Assembly (NCBI GenBank): GCA_002839535.1
Contig: PGYF01000085.1
Span: 4,543 to 10,393, forward strand
Reading direction: 5' to 3'
Length of the DNA stretch: 5,851 nucleotides
DNA from: Nitrospira bacterium HGW-Nitrospira-1
GTDB lineage: Bacteria > Nitrospirota > Thermodesulfovibrionia > Thermodesulfovibrionales > UBA6898
Position 1 is the first letter of the stretch. Each line of letters opens with the position of its first letter. The notes below the pieces were generated by a model. That model did no database searches and was not told the DNA's origin. It saw nothing but the letters and a program-made list of their open reading frames with translations. Positions 1-5,041 of the stretch are shown here, piece by piece. Position numbers and translations under genes: made by a program.

Positions 1-2
1 TC

Positions 3-239
3 GGGCCGATTTTTGAAACTCCTTCCAAGATAAAATACGGGAAACCTTTGGGGACTGATCTCATCAGGGAGGTCAGGACGGAAATATCGATACCTGTCTT
101 TGCGATAGGCGGCATAAAAAAGGAGAGGGTAGAGAGTGTGCTGGAATCAGGGGCTTTTGGTATAGCGCTCATATCGGCTATATTGGGTTCTGAAGATATA
201 AAATCAAATACAGAAGGATTCATGAGGTTATTGAAATGA
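3..239 (+). CDS. thiE: Thiamine-phosphate synthase ThiE, C-terminal part (5' end outside window)
   Basis: The reading frame is open from the window edge (first full codon at 3) to TGA at 237-239, giving the last 78 residues of a protein usually about 210 long. ThiE joins HMP pyrophosphate and the thiazole phosphate to make thiamine phosphate, in the cytoplasm. Seen in the sequence: the GPIFETPSK block with following KYGKPLG, typical of the ThiE segment that contacts the pyrophosphate; then the TIM-barrel phosphate-binding strand FAIGGI and the closing GAFGIALISAI. The stop overlaps the thiC start in ATGA (236-239), so the two are probably translationally coupled in one thiamine operon. Any promoter or TPP riboswitch would lie upstream of the window. 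A TTG at 48 is internal and should not be taken as the start. Identification is firm; only the 5' part is missing. Confidence 0.93.
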   Translation, partial: GPIFETPSKIKYGKPLGTDLIREVRTEISIPVFAIGGIKKERVESVLESGAFGIALISAILGSEDIKSNTEGFMRLLK

Positions 240-1459
240 CAAGAATTGAGACGGCAAAAAAGGGCATTGTAACGGATGAGGTAAGGCTTGTTGCTGCGGC
301 AGAGGGGATTTCTCCTGAGCAACTCTCTGAGGATATTGCAGCAGGGGTGAGCGTTATACCTATCAATAAGAACCACAGGATAACGCCTCTCGGCATCGGC
401 AAAATGATGCGTACAAAGATCAATGCCAATATCGGGACGTCCAAAGACAAGATATCTATTGAAAGCGAGATGGAGAAGCTTGAGGTCCTTGTGAAATACG
501 GCGCTGATGCCGTCATGGACCTCTCTACAGGCGGACCGATAAAAGAACTGCGCAATATGATGCTGAGGAAATCTCCCATAGCTGTCGGCACAGTCCCCAT
601 ATACGAGGCAGCGGTGTGGGCCGCAGCACAGAAGGGGTCTATCTCCAAAATGACGCCTGATGACCTTTTTGAAGTGATAGAAGCTCATGCTGCGGAAGGT
701 GTTGATTTTGTCACTGTTCATTCCGGCCTGACCATGAGGGCTGTTGAGAGGCTGAAGAGCGAGGGCAGGATTCTCGATATCGTGAGCAGGGGAGGCTCCT
801 TTTTGCTTGAGTGGATGATATACAATGAAAAAGACAACCCTCTGTATGAACAGTACGACAGGCTTCTGGAGATCGCATTAAAATACGATATGACCCTGAG
901 TCTTGGCGATGGGATGCGTCCGGGGTGTCTTGCCGATGCAACGGATCGCACCCAGATAGAAGAGCTGCTTACCCTCGGAGAATTGAGGGACAGGGCAATT
1001 GAGGCCAATGTCCAGGTTATTATCGAGGGGCCGGGCCACGTTCCGCTGAACCAGGTTGAATTAAATGTGAGACTTGAGAAGGAAATATGCAAAGGCGCGC
1101 CGTTTTATGTGCTCGGACCGCTTGTTACGGACATCGGCATGGGGTACGATCATGTTTCTGCAGCTATCGGCGGCGCTGTTGCAGGCGCTGCAGGCGCTGA
1201 TTTCCTCTGCTATGTTACCCCATCAGAGCACATCAGACTTCCGAGCATAGATGACGTGAAAGAGGGGGTTATTGATATGAAGATGGCAAAATACAGGAAG
1301 GCCCTTGACTGGAACGGTCAGATTTCCTTGAGCCTCAACCCTGATAAGGTAAGGGAGTGGAGGGCGGAGATTCCTCCAACGGAAAGCGAAGTGTGCAGCA
1401 TGTGCGGCGAATTCTGCGCAATACGGACTGTTGAAAGGGCGCTTAAAAAAGGAGTTTAA
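236..1459 (+). CDS. thiC: Phosphomethylpyrimidine synthase ThiC (short form)
   Basis: 407 residues. ThiC is a radical-SAM enzyme that rearranges aminoimidazole ribotide to HMP phosphate, the pyrimidine branch of thiamine synthesis. Family blocks in order: NANIGTS, MDLSTGG, VGTVPIYEA, TVHSG, SLGDGMRPGC, EGPGHVPL, LGPLVTDIG, GYDH, CYVTPSEH. By family knowledge the metal-binding histidines are H268 (GPGHVP) and H332 (TPSEH); their 64-residue spacing fits. The C-terminal cluster cysteines are C387, C390 and C394, that is C-x2-C-x3-C, one residue tighter than the CX2CX4C of E. coli-type ThiC; the rest of the end (GEFCAI) reads as a natural variant rather than a frame error. The protein lacks the N-terminal extension of long bacterial ThiC, as in archaeal and clostridial short forms. 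The start ATG overlaps the thiE stop by 4 bp and is preceded by GAGG at 224-227. Confidence 0.97.
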   Translation: MTRIETAKKGIVTDEVRLVAAAEGISPEQLSEDIAAGVSVIPINKNHRITPLGIGKMMRTKINANIGTSKDKISIESEMEKLEVLVKYGADAVMDLSTGGPIKELRNMMLRKSPIAVGTVPIYEAAVWAAAQKGSISKMTPDDLFEVIEAHAAEGVDFVTVHSGLTMRAVERLKSEGRILDIVSRGGSFLLEWMIYNEKDNPLYEQYDRLLEIALKYDMTLSLGDGMRPGCLADATDRTQIEELLTLGELRDRAIEANVQVIIEGPGHVPLNQVELNVRLEKEICKGAPFYVLGPLVTDIGMGYDHVSAAIGGAVAGAAGADFLCYVTPSEHIRLPSIDDVKEGVIDMKMAKYRKALDWNGQISLSLNPDKVREWRAEIPPTESEVCSMCGEFCAIRTVERALKKGV

Positions 1460-1484
1460 AGTCAGCCTTTAGTTGCTGGAAAGT

Positions 1485-1530
1485 CATGCCAATAAAAAGG
1501 GCCCCTTGCAGAACCCTTCTTATTGGCATG
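1485..1530. terminator. Long inverted repeat between convergent thiC and lipoprotein genes
   Basis: Arms 1485-1501 and 1514-1530 are 17 nt each with a 12-nt loop and one mismatched pair. Read on the minus strand the odd pair becomes G-U, so the stem is complete for the lipoprotein transcript; on the plus strand it is A-C. Neither side has a clean U-tract right after the stem, so this is not a textbook intrinsic terminator. Its place between two convergent stops (1459 and 1547) suggests a shared 3'-end or terminator hairpin. Confidence 0.5.
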
Positions 1531-1546
1531 TAACTACGGAATACTA

Positions 1547-1768
1547 TTATTTCTTTTTTGCAGGGGCCGGTTTTTCAGCCGCTTTCTCAGGGGCCGGGGC
1601 AGCTTTTTCAGGAGCAGGAGCAGGAGCAGGAGCCTCGACAGCCTTCTCAGGAGCAGGAGCAGGAGCCGAAATCGGCTTTGGGGCCTCTTCCTTCTTCTGG
1701 CAACCTACTACGAGTACCAGTGAAAGAGCCATAAGTACTGTAAGCATTAAAATCCAAAATTTCTTCAT
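1547..1768 (-). CDS. Small Ala/Pro/Glu/Lys-rich lipoprotein
   Basis: 73 residues. It begins MKKFWILM, then a hydrophobic stretch and the lipobox V-V-G-C with C23, a clear signal-peptidase II lipoprotein signal (family knowledge). The predicted mature chain is only about 51 residues, starting CQKKEE and continuing as low-complexity PAPAPEKA-type repeats to a KKK end. Such a chain is likely extended and disordered, perhaps a periplasmic tether or spacer; no enzymatic domain is visible. ATG at 1768 is chosen because AGGAGGTG (complement of 1778-1785) lies 9-11 nt upstream; a GTG at 1780 in frame would sit inside that ribosome-binding site. The gene is on the same strand as rfbA, 85 bp downstream of its stop, and no convincing promoter was found in that gap. 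The plus strand here also stays open in other frames because of the repetitive GC-rich sequence, but the lipobox, SD and stop placement favour the minus strand. Specific function unknown. Confidence 0.8.
   Translation of the reverse strand: MKKFWILMLTVLMALSLVLVVGCQKKEEAPKPISAPAPAPEKAVEAPAPAPAPEKAAPAPEKAAEKPAPAKKK
1611..1667. repeat. GGAGCA hexanucleotide repeats inside the lipoprotein gene
   Basis: Four tandem units (three GGAGCA and a final GGAGCC) at 1611-1634 and three more (GGAGCA, GGAGCA, GGAGCC) at 1650-1667. On the minus strand they encode Ala-Pro pairs. Six-base units keep the frame, so copy-number change by slippage would lengthen or shorten the Ala-Pro rod without breaking the gene. 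Confidence 0.8.
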
Positions 1769-1853
1769 TATACTAAACACCTCCTTTCATCTATAAAGTT
1801 GTACATAAACAGGAACAGGAAAATCCTTGTTTTTACTGTGAAATAATATCATG

Positions 1854-2777
1854 TTATGGTTTTTTTGTTAAGCCAATTTTTGTCAAGTTGTTGGTTTTGT
1901 CGTCAGCTTCTGTCAGTTGCATGAGATATTGCCCATATCCATTCTTCTTATATGGTTCGGCAAGTCTCAAAAGCTGGTCATTGTCAATATATCCCAATGA
2001 ATAGGCGATCTCTTCTATACATGCCAGCTTCAGGCCCTGCCGTTTCTCTATGGTTGCAATAAAATCGCCTGCTTCGAGGAGGCTGTCGTGCGTCCCTGTA
2101 TCGAGCCACGCATAGCCCCTTCCCATGAGTTCGACCCTTAGACGTCCACGGTTCAGATACTCCCTGTTCACATCGGTTATTTCGAGTTCTCCCCTCCACG
2201 AAGGCTTTATCCCCTTCGCTATCTCCACCACCTTGTTATCATAAAAATAGAGGCCGGTCACTGCAAAGTTCGATTTTGGTTTTTTGGGTTTTTCTTCTAT
2301 GGATAAAACATTTCCAGCCTGGTCAAACTCCACTACTCCGTATCTTTCAGGGTCGTTGACATAATAGCCAAAGAGCGTTGCCCCTTGTTTTTCCGATACG
2401 TCCTCCACCGCCTTCCTCAGCATTTCCGTAAGCCCGTGACCATAGAATACATTGTCTCCAAGGATGAGACACACATCGTCACTGCCGATGAATTCCTCTC
2501 CCAGCAGAAACGCCTCTGCAAGGCCGTTGGGCTGTTGCTGCTCCTTATAAGAAAAATGCAGACCCAGCTGCGACCCATCCCTGAATATATCCCTGAATCC
2601 CGGCAGGTCCCCGGGCGTGGATATTATGAGGATGTCCCTGATCCCTGCGAGCATGATTACAGACAGGGGATAATATATCATGGGTTTGTCGTAAACCGGC
2701 AAAAGCTGCTTGCATACCGATATGGTCACAGGATAGAGTCTTGTACCGCTGCCGCCTGCAAGGATTATCGCCTTCAT
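1854..2777 (-). CDS. rfbA: Glucose-1-phosphate thymidylyltransferase (RmlA/RfbA)
   Basis: 307 residues. The enzyme makes dTDP-glucose from dTTP and glucose 1-phosphate, the first step to dTDP-L-rhamnose and other deoxysugars for O-antigen, exopolysaccharide or S-layer glycans. Seen: N-terminal nucleotide-binding loop GGSGTRLYP (residues 8-16), KQLLPVYDKPMIYYPL (23-38), LGDN with metal-binding D108, EEKPKKPKSNFAVTGLYFYD (161-180), and GYAWLDTGTHDSLLEA with D225, the second metal ligand by family knowledge. Length fits the family (about 290-300) with a slightly long tail after YGQYLMQL. The frame is open 35 codons further upstream, but ATG at 2777 gives the classical MKAIILAGG start and has AGGAG at 2785-2789 with a 7-nt spacer. 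No rmlB, C or D is adjacent, so the gene stands apart from the rest of its pathway. A candidate promoter is at 2861-2890. Confidence 0.96.
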   Translation of the reverse strand: MKAIILAGGSGTRLYPVTISVCKQLLPVYDKPMIYYPLSVIMLAGIRDILIISTPGDLPGFRDIFRDGSQLGLHFSYKEQQQPNGLAEAFLLGEEFIGSDDVCLILGDNVFYGHGLTEMLRKAVEDVSEKQGATLFGYYVNDPERYGVVEFDQAGNVLSIEEKPKKPKSNFAVTGLYFYDNKVVEIAKGIKPSWRGELEITDVNREYLNRGRLRVELMGRGYAWLDTGTHDSLLEAGDFIATIEKRQGLKLACIEEIAYSLGYIDNDQLLRLAEPYKKNGYGQYLMQLTEADDKTNNLTKIGLTKKP

Positions 2778-2824
2778 ATAATTTCTCCTGCTCCAGTATA
2801 GCCTATCAGGCTGCCCTCTGTAAA

Positions 2825-2870
2825 ATTGTGAACAATCCCTGCAAAATAAGCTTATTTTGTATAATATACA
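2825..2870. promoter_or_regulatory. Cluster of three palindromes in the rfbA leader (operator-like)
   Basis: ATTGT-GA-ACAAT at 2825-2836, a perfect 18-bp palindrome CAAAATAAGCTTATTTTG at 2842-2859, and TGTATA-A-TATACA at 2858-2870. The last overlaps the candidate -10 elements and the other two lie in the rfbA 5' leader. Dimeric regulator binding is possible; which regulator is unknown. AT-rich DNA makes short palindromes common, but the 18-bp one is unlikely to be chance. Confidence 0.45.
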
Positions 2871-2890
2871 TAGCCCAAACATTATGTAAG
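2861..2890 (-). promoter_or_regulatory. Candidate sigma70-type promoter for rfbA
   Basis: On the minus strand CTTACA (complement of 2885-2890, 4 of 6 to the -35 consensus) is followed after 18 nt by TATTAT (complement of 2861-2866, 5 of 6 to -10); TATATT two bases earlier is an alternative -10 with a 16-nt spacer. This would start transcription about 75 nt before the rfbA ATG. The plus strand carries a perfect TATAAT at 2860-2865 in the same place, but without a matching -35. Confidence 0.4.
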
Positions 2891-2989
2891 GAGGTATGAG
2901 CTTATTAAATGGATAGCGAGCGTATTCCCTGCAGCTTGCTGCAGGGAGTCTTCAATTTTCATTTCACAGCTTCTCCGATGGTTTTATGA
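2888..2989 (+). other. Orphan ribosome-binding site with a 26-codon reading frame
   Basis: AAGGAGGT at 2888-2895 is a strong Shine-Dalgarno sequence on the plus strand with no normal gene behind it. ATG at 2896 is too close and stops after six codons. ATG at 2909 (spacer 13 nt) opens a 26-codon frame beginning MDSERIP that runs through the palindrome at 2926-2947 and stops at 2987-2989. This may be the surviving start region of the disrupted HIT gene, with perfect TATAAT at 2860-2865 upstream. Inference only; the micro-frame itself is probably not a real protein. Confidence 0.3.
2926..2947. repeat. REP-like perfect hairpin
   Basis: TCCCTGCAG (2926-2934), tetraloop CTTG, CTGCAGGGA (2939-2947): a perfect 9-bp stem. 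On the minus strand it is preceded by GAAG, reminiscent of the tetranucleotide that precedes the hairpin in REP/RAYT-type elements, and followed by ATACGCTCGC. I recall similar CTGC/GCAG hairpins as dispersed intergenic repeats in environmental bacterial genomes, but only one copy is in this window. It could equally act as a 3'-end hairpin for minus-strand RNA. Confidence 0.5.
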
Positions 2990-3105
2990 TATATAGGCTT
3001 AATTTTGCTGGCGGATGGTTGGGACAATGTCCCTTTAGAAAATTCTTTTCGATTTCCCTTTTTATCCTTTTTGCCGGAATCTGCTTTGTTACACCCGGTG
3101 TTTCC
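2959..3105 (-). other. Possible 3' remnant of a lost minus-strand gene (low confidence)
   Basis: Between the REP-like hairpin and the first recognisable HIT codon, the minus strand stays open in two frames. One ends at 2964 with ...KLSLYIIKPSEKL, the other at 2959 with ...PIYHKTIGEAVK. Both are lysine-rich and neither matches a family I recognise. If one is real, a deletion removed its 5' part together with the 5' part of the divergent HIT gene. This 147-base stretch may also be non-coding. Confidence 0.2.
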
Positions 3106-3363
3106 GACATAAATCCGCAGGCGCCTGTGCATGCCTTAGTCATACCCAAAAAACATATCTCAACAAACCTTGATATTAAGAATGAAGATAACGGGCTTTT
3201 AGGCCATCTGTTTCAGGTTGCAAATAAGATTGCAAAGGATAAGGGCATTGCTGAAAGGGGTTTCAGGCTTGTAATGAACTGCAATCCTGAATCAGGCCAG
3301 ACCGTATTCCATATTCACCTTCACATCCTCGGCGGCCGCGCTATGCACTGGCCTCCGGGATAG
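2986..3363 (+). pseudogene. HIT-family (HinT-like) protein with its N-terminus replaced; probable pseudogene
   Basis: The frame from ATG 2986 encodes 125 residues. From D41 (codon at 3106) the chain is an ordinary HIT protein: DINPQAPVHALVIPKKHIS, NEDNGLLGHLFQVANKIA, GFRLVMNCNPESGQTVFHIHLHILGGRAMHWPPG. The histidine triad is H109, H111, H113, with H111 the expected nucleophile in purine-nucleoside phosphoramidate hydrolysis. The C-terminus is complete. The first 30 or so residues of a normal HIT protein (the F-C-x-I and YED..xxF segment with the first strands) are absent. In their place are 40 unrelated residues, including a hydrophobic run FFSISLFILFAGICF. No HIT N-terminus was found in the other frames of 2890-3105, and ATG 2986 has no ribosome-binding site. 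The 5' part was most likely lost by deletion or insertion at about 3103-3106. The gene converges on rarA with 1 bp between stops. A membrane-anchored variant is a less likely alternative. Confidence 0.8.
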
Positions 3364-3364
3364 T

Positions 3365-4182
3365 TTACGGCGCATAGTATTTCTTTTTCTTCTTCAGATA
3401 TTCCTGCTCGACTTTGCCTTCAGGATAATCATGGGGATATTTATATCCTGTTCCGCGTCCGAGTTTTTCGGCTCCGGGATAATTACTGCCTTTTAAAGGG
3501 TCAGGGACTTCCATGGTCTCTTCCTCTGCGATGTCTTTCATCGCTTCCTCTATTGCCATATAAGCTGAATTGCCTTTGGGCGCATTGGCTATGTAGATAA
3601 CCGCCTCGGCCAGCGGGATGCGATTTAAATTGCCAAGGCCTCTTTCCCTGTCTGTTAATGCACGGTTCAGGATTTTAAGAATCTCTTCAGTCAGAAGGGG
3701 TTTAAGCTCAAACACCTGACTCCTTGAAAGCAGCGCAGAGTTGACATAGAAAAAAGGGTTTTCCACTGTTGCCGCTATAAGTGTAATATTTCCTTCTTCC
3801 ACATCAGGCAGGAGCGCATCCTGCTGGAGCTTGTTGAATCTGTGAATCTCATCAAGGAAGAGTATGGTCCTGGCGCCCGCTTTTTTTCAGCCCTTGCCTT
3901 TTTGATAACCCGTCTTAGCTCATCAAGCCCGACTGTTGCCGCATTAAGCCACTCAAAGCGCGCATTTGTCTTATTAGCGATAACCTGCGCCAGGGCTGTT
4001 TTCCCTGTGCCGGGCGGACCGTAAAGAATGAGTGACGTTATCCTGTCAGCCTCTATAGCCCTTCTAAGAAGTTTTCCCTCTCCGAGGATATGTTCCTGCC
4101 CTGCATACTCATCCAATGTCCTTGGAGCCATCCTGTATGCAAGAGGGTCCGCTATGTTTTCATGTTTATTAAAGAGGCTCAT
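3365..4182 (-). pseudogene. rarA: Replication-associated recombination protein A (RarA/MgsA), frameshifted and internally deleted
   Basis: RarA is a clamp-loader-like AAA+ ATPase of about 430 residues acting at stalled forks. Here two frames together give about 272. The first (start 4182) has RTLDEYAGQEHILGEGKLL, Walker A GPPGTGKT (residues 55-62) and FEWLNAATVGLDELR. It loses the family frame after EKK (residues 99-101, nt 3888-3880) at a run of seven A. One more A, or a -1 slip, would give AGARTILFLDEIHRFNKLQQDALLP, so Walker B lies intact in the next frame. The second frame continues EEGNITLIAATVENPFF (sensor 1) and NSALLSRSQVFELKPL (arginine finger) to ERGLGNLN. It then jumps directly to RIPLAEAVIYIANAPKGNSAY and the usual C-terminal GTGYKYPHDYPEG. 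About 150 residues, including the sensor-2 lid and most of the oligomerisation domain, are missing at nt 3622/3623. The start has no strong ribosome-binding site. Two lesions point to a pseudogene; the frameshift alone could also be a sequencing slip or recoding. Confidence 0.88.
3880..3886 (-). other. In-register A AAA AAG slippery heptamer at the rarA frameshift
   Basis: Read on the minus strand in the rarA zero frame the bases are ..gA AAA AAG CGG.., the arrangement required for tandem -1 slippage and the same heptamer used in E. coli dnaX. A -1 slip here enters exactly the frame that encodes Walker B. AAGGC and AAGGG lie just upstream as possible SD-like stimulators. No strong stem directly downstream was found; the nearest clear hairpin (GCAGGA-TGCGC-TCCTGC) is about 50 nt away, too far to be a classic stimulator. 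Confidence 0.5.
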
Positions 4183-4197
4183 AGGTCTAATTACTTA

Positions 4198-4225
4198 ATA
4201 ATACAGACATTATAATACAGACATT
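4198..4225. repeat. Perfect 14-bp tandem duplication upstream of rarA
   Basis: ATAATACAGACATT occurs twice head to tail (4198-4211, 4212-4225) in the 75-bp AT-rich gap between phzF and rarA remnants. On the minus strand each copy junction creates TATAAT or TATTAT, but no suitable -35 was found at 16-18 nt. It may be a slippage duplication or a paired binding site for rarA control. Confidence 0.7.
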
Positions 4226-4257
4226 GCTCCAAAATTTATTTAACTCGTAATGATTTT

Positions 4258-4558
4258 TCAATCTTTTAATTCCGCGCAAAAGACTGCCTTTCCGCTTATA
4301 AAGACTCTGTCTTTTTCAACCCTTACTTTCAGGAATCCGCCCCTTTCCGATGCCTGAAATGCAGTTAATTCATTCTTGTTCAGTTTCTTCATCCAGTAAG
4401 GCCCTAAACAGCAATGAGCAGAGCCTGTAACAGGGTCTTCAGGAATGCCGTATGCGGGCGCAAAGAACCTTGAAACACAGCAAAGGCAGTATGCATACAG
4501 CCGCCGGATTGCCGGAAAACATTCTGTCGGTAAAAGCATCAACCTGATAGATTTTCAT
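4258..4558 (-). pseudogene. PhzF-family isomerase remnant: 5' end fused out of frame to 3' third
   Basis: From ATG 4558 the minus strand reads MKIYQVDAFTDRMFSGNPAA then VCILP, the standard PhzF N-terminus (25 residues), and runs out of frame to an early TGA. In another frame, starting around 4479, comes VSRFFAPAYGIPEDPVTGSAHC, PYW, AFQASERGG and a normal C-terminus ending at 4258 (about 71 residues). The seam is between about 4477 and 4484. Normal PhzF-family proteins are about 260-300 residues, so some 500 bp of the middle are gone, including the catalytic-glutamate region (SETAF motif by family knowledge), and the frame is broken. Family members act as isomerases or epimerases on varied small substrates; the substrate here cannot be told. 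A start at 4542 would give a 94-residue protein with a nonsense N-terminus and should not be annotated as intact. It lies 21 bp downstream of the toxin gene on the same strand. Confidence 0.88.
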
Positions 4559-4579
4559 TTGCTTTAATTCTCATTATTA

Positions 4580-5041
4580 TTAATCAGATTCCAAAGCGTT
4601 CAGAATCTCAGGAAGAATTATATCAAGAAACTCCGAGGGGCTTAAAATTTTAAAAGAATATTTACCCCTTAATTTTGAAAAGTCCTTTTTATCTCCTGTC
4701 ACAAGAAAGTCAGAATTACTCATTATGGCTGAAGCAAGCACCGGAACATCCTTGTCCGCAATATGCCCCGACAGTTTTTTTATGTCTCTATACGAAGGCA
4801 TTGGTATGACCTCCATGTTGAGAATCCGAAGATATTTCTTATATACAGCAATGACGTCAGGCATTTTTTTAGACAGATTCCTTTCAATCTCAATAATATT
4901 ATATTCGCCTGTTGCGGCAGATAGCATGGGAAGGTCCAGAGATAAGATATCAAGTATAATGCGCGGCGAACCTTTGTCCGAGAAAAGGCCTGAGATTATA
5001 ACGTTTGAATCAAGAAAAACCTTAAACCTTTTTTTGGGCAT
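4580..5041 (-). CDS. PIN-domain toxin of a toxin-antitoxin system
   Basis: 153 residues. The N-terminus FKVFLDSNVIISGLFS with D11, the E-rich helix EYNIIEIERNL (E46, E51, E53), DKDVPVLASAIMSNSDFLVTGDKKDF with D98 and D117, and the closing ILSPSEFLDII are the pattern of the PIN-family ribonuclease toxins annotated as putative TA toxin component (COG1569-like). Such proteins cut RNA with Mg2+ held by the acidic quartet (family knowledge). The chain looks complete and the catalytic acids are present, so it is probably active. Its ATG overlaps the 3' end of the antitoxin gene by 20 bp (5022-5041) in a different frame and has only a weak ribosome-binding site, which suggests translation coupled to the antitoxin. 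The broken phzF gene follows 21 bp downstream. The exact RNA target is unknown. A plain PIN nuclease is possible, but the partner gene makes TA much more likely. Confidence 0.88.
   Translation of the reverse strand: MPKKRFKVFLDSNVIISGLFSDKGSPRIILDILSLDLPMLSAATGEYNIIEIERNLSKKMPDVIAVYKKYLRILNMEVIPMPSYRDIKKLSGHIADKDVPVLASAIMSNSDFLVTGDKKDFSKLRGKYSFKILSPSEFLDIILPEILNALESD

Noticed and set aside
220..1092. Minus-strand open frames over thiC
   Set aside because: Mirror frames of a strongly conserved gene; low-complexity translations and no initiation signals.
1460..1546. TPP riboswitch or other thiamine control element near thiC
   Set aside because: The region is downstream of thiC and contains only the hairpin; any riboswitch would be upstream of the window.
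1473..1796. Plus-strand frames rich in Gly-Ala or Arg-Ser over the lipoprotein gene
   Set aside because: Produced by the GGAGCA repeats read on the wrong strand; the minus strand has a lipobox and a strong ribosome-binding site.
1810..1836. Possible terminator hairpin AACAGGA..TCCTTGTTTTT between rfbA and the lipoprotein gene
   Set aside because: The stem is short and bulged, and the T-run is on the plus strand, where no transcript needs ending.
2385..2801. Plus-strand open frame of 138 codons
   Set aside because: It is antisense to rfbA, whose family motifs run without break on the minus strand; no ribosome-binding site or family likeness.
4183..4257. Promoter for rarA
   Set aside because: TATAAT-like hexamers are present on the minus strand, but no -35 at a usable distance and no clear ribosome-binding site.
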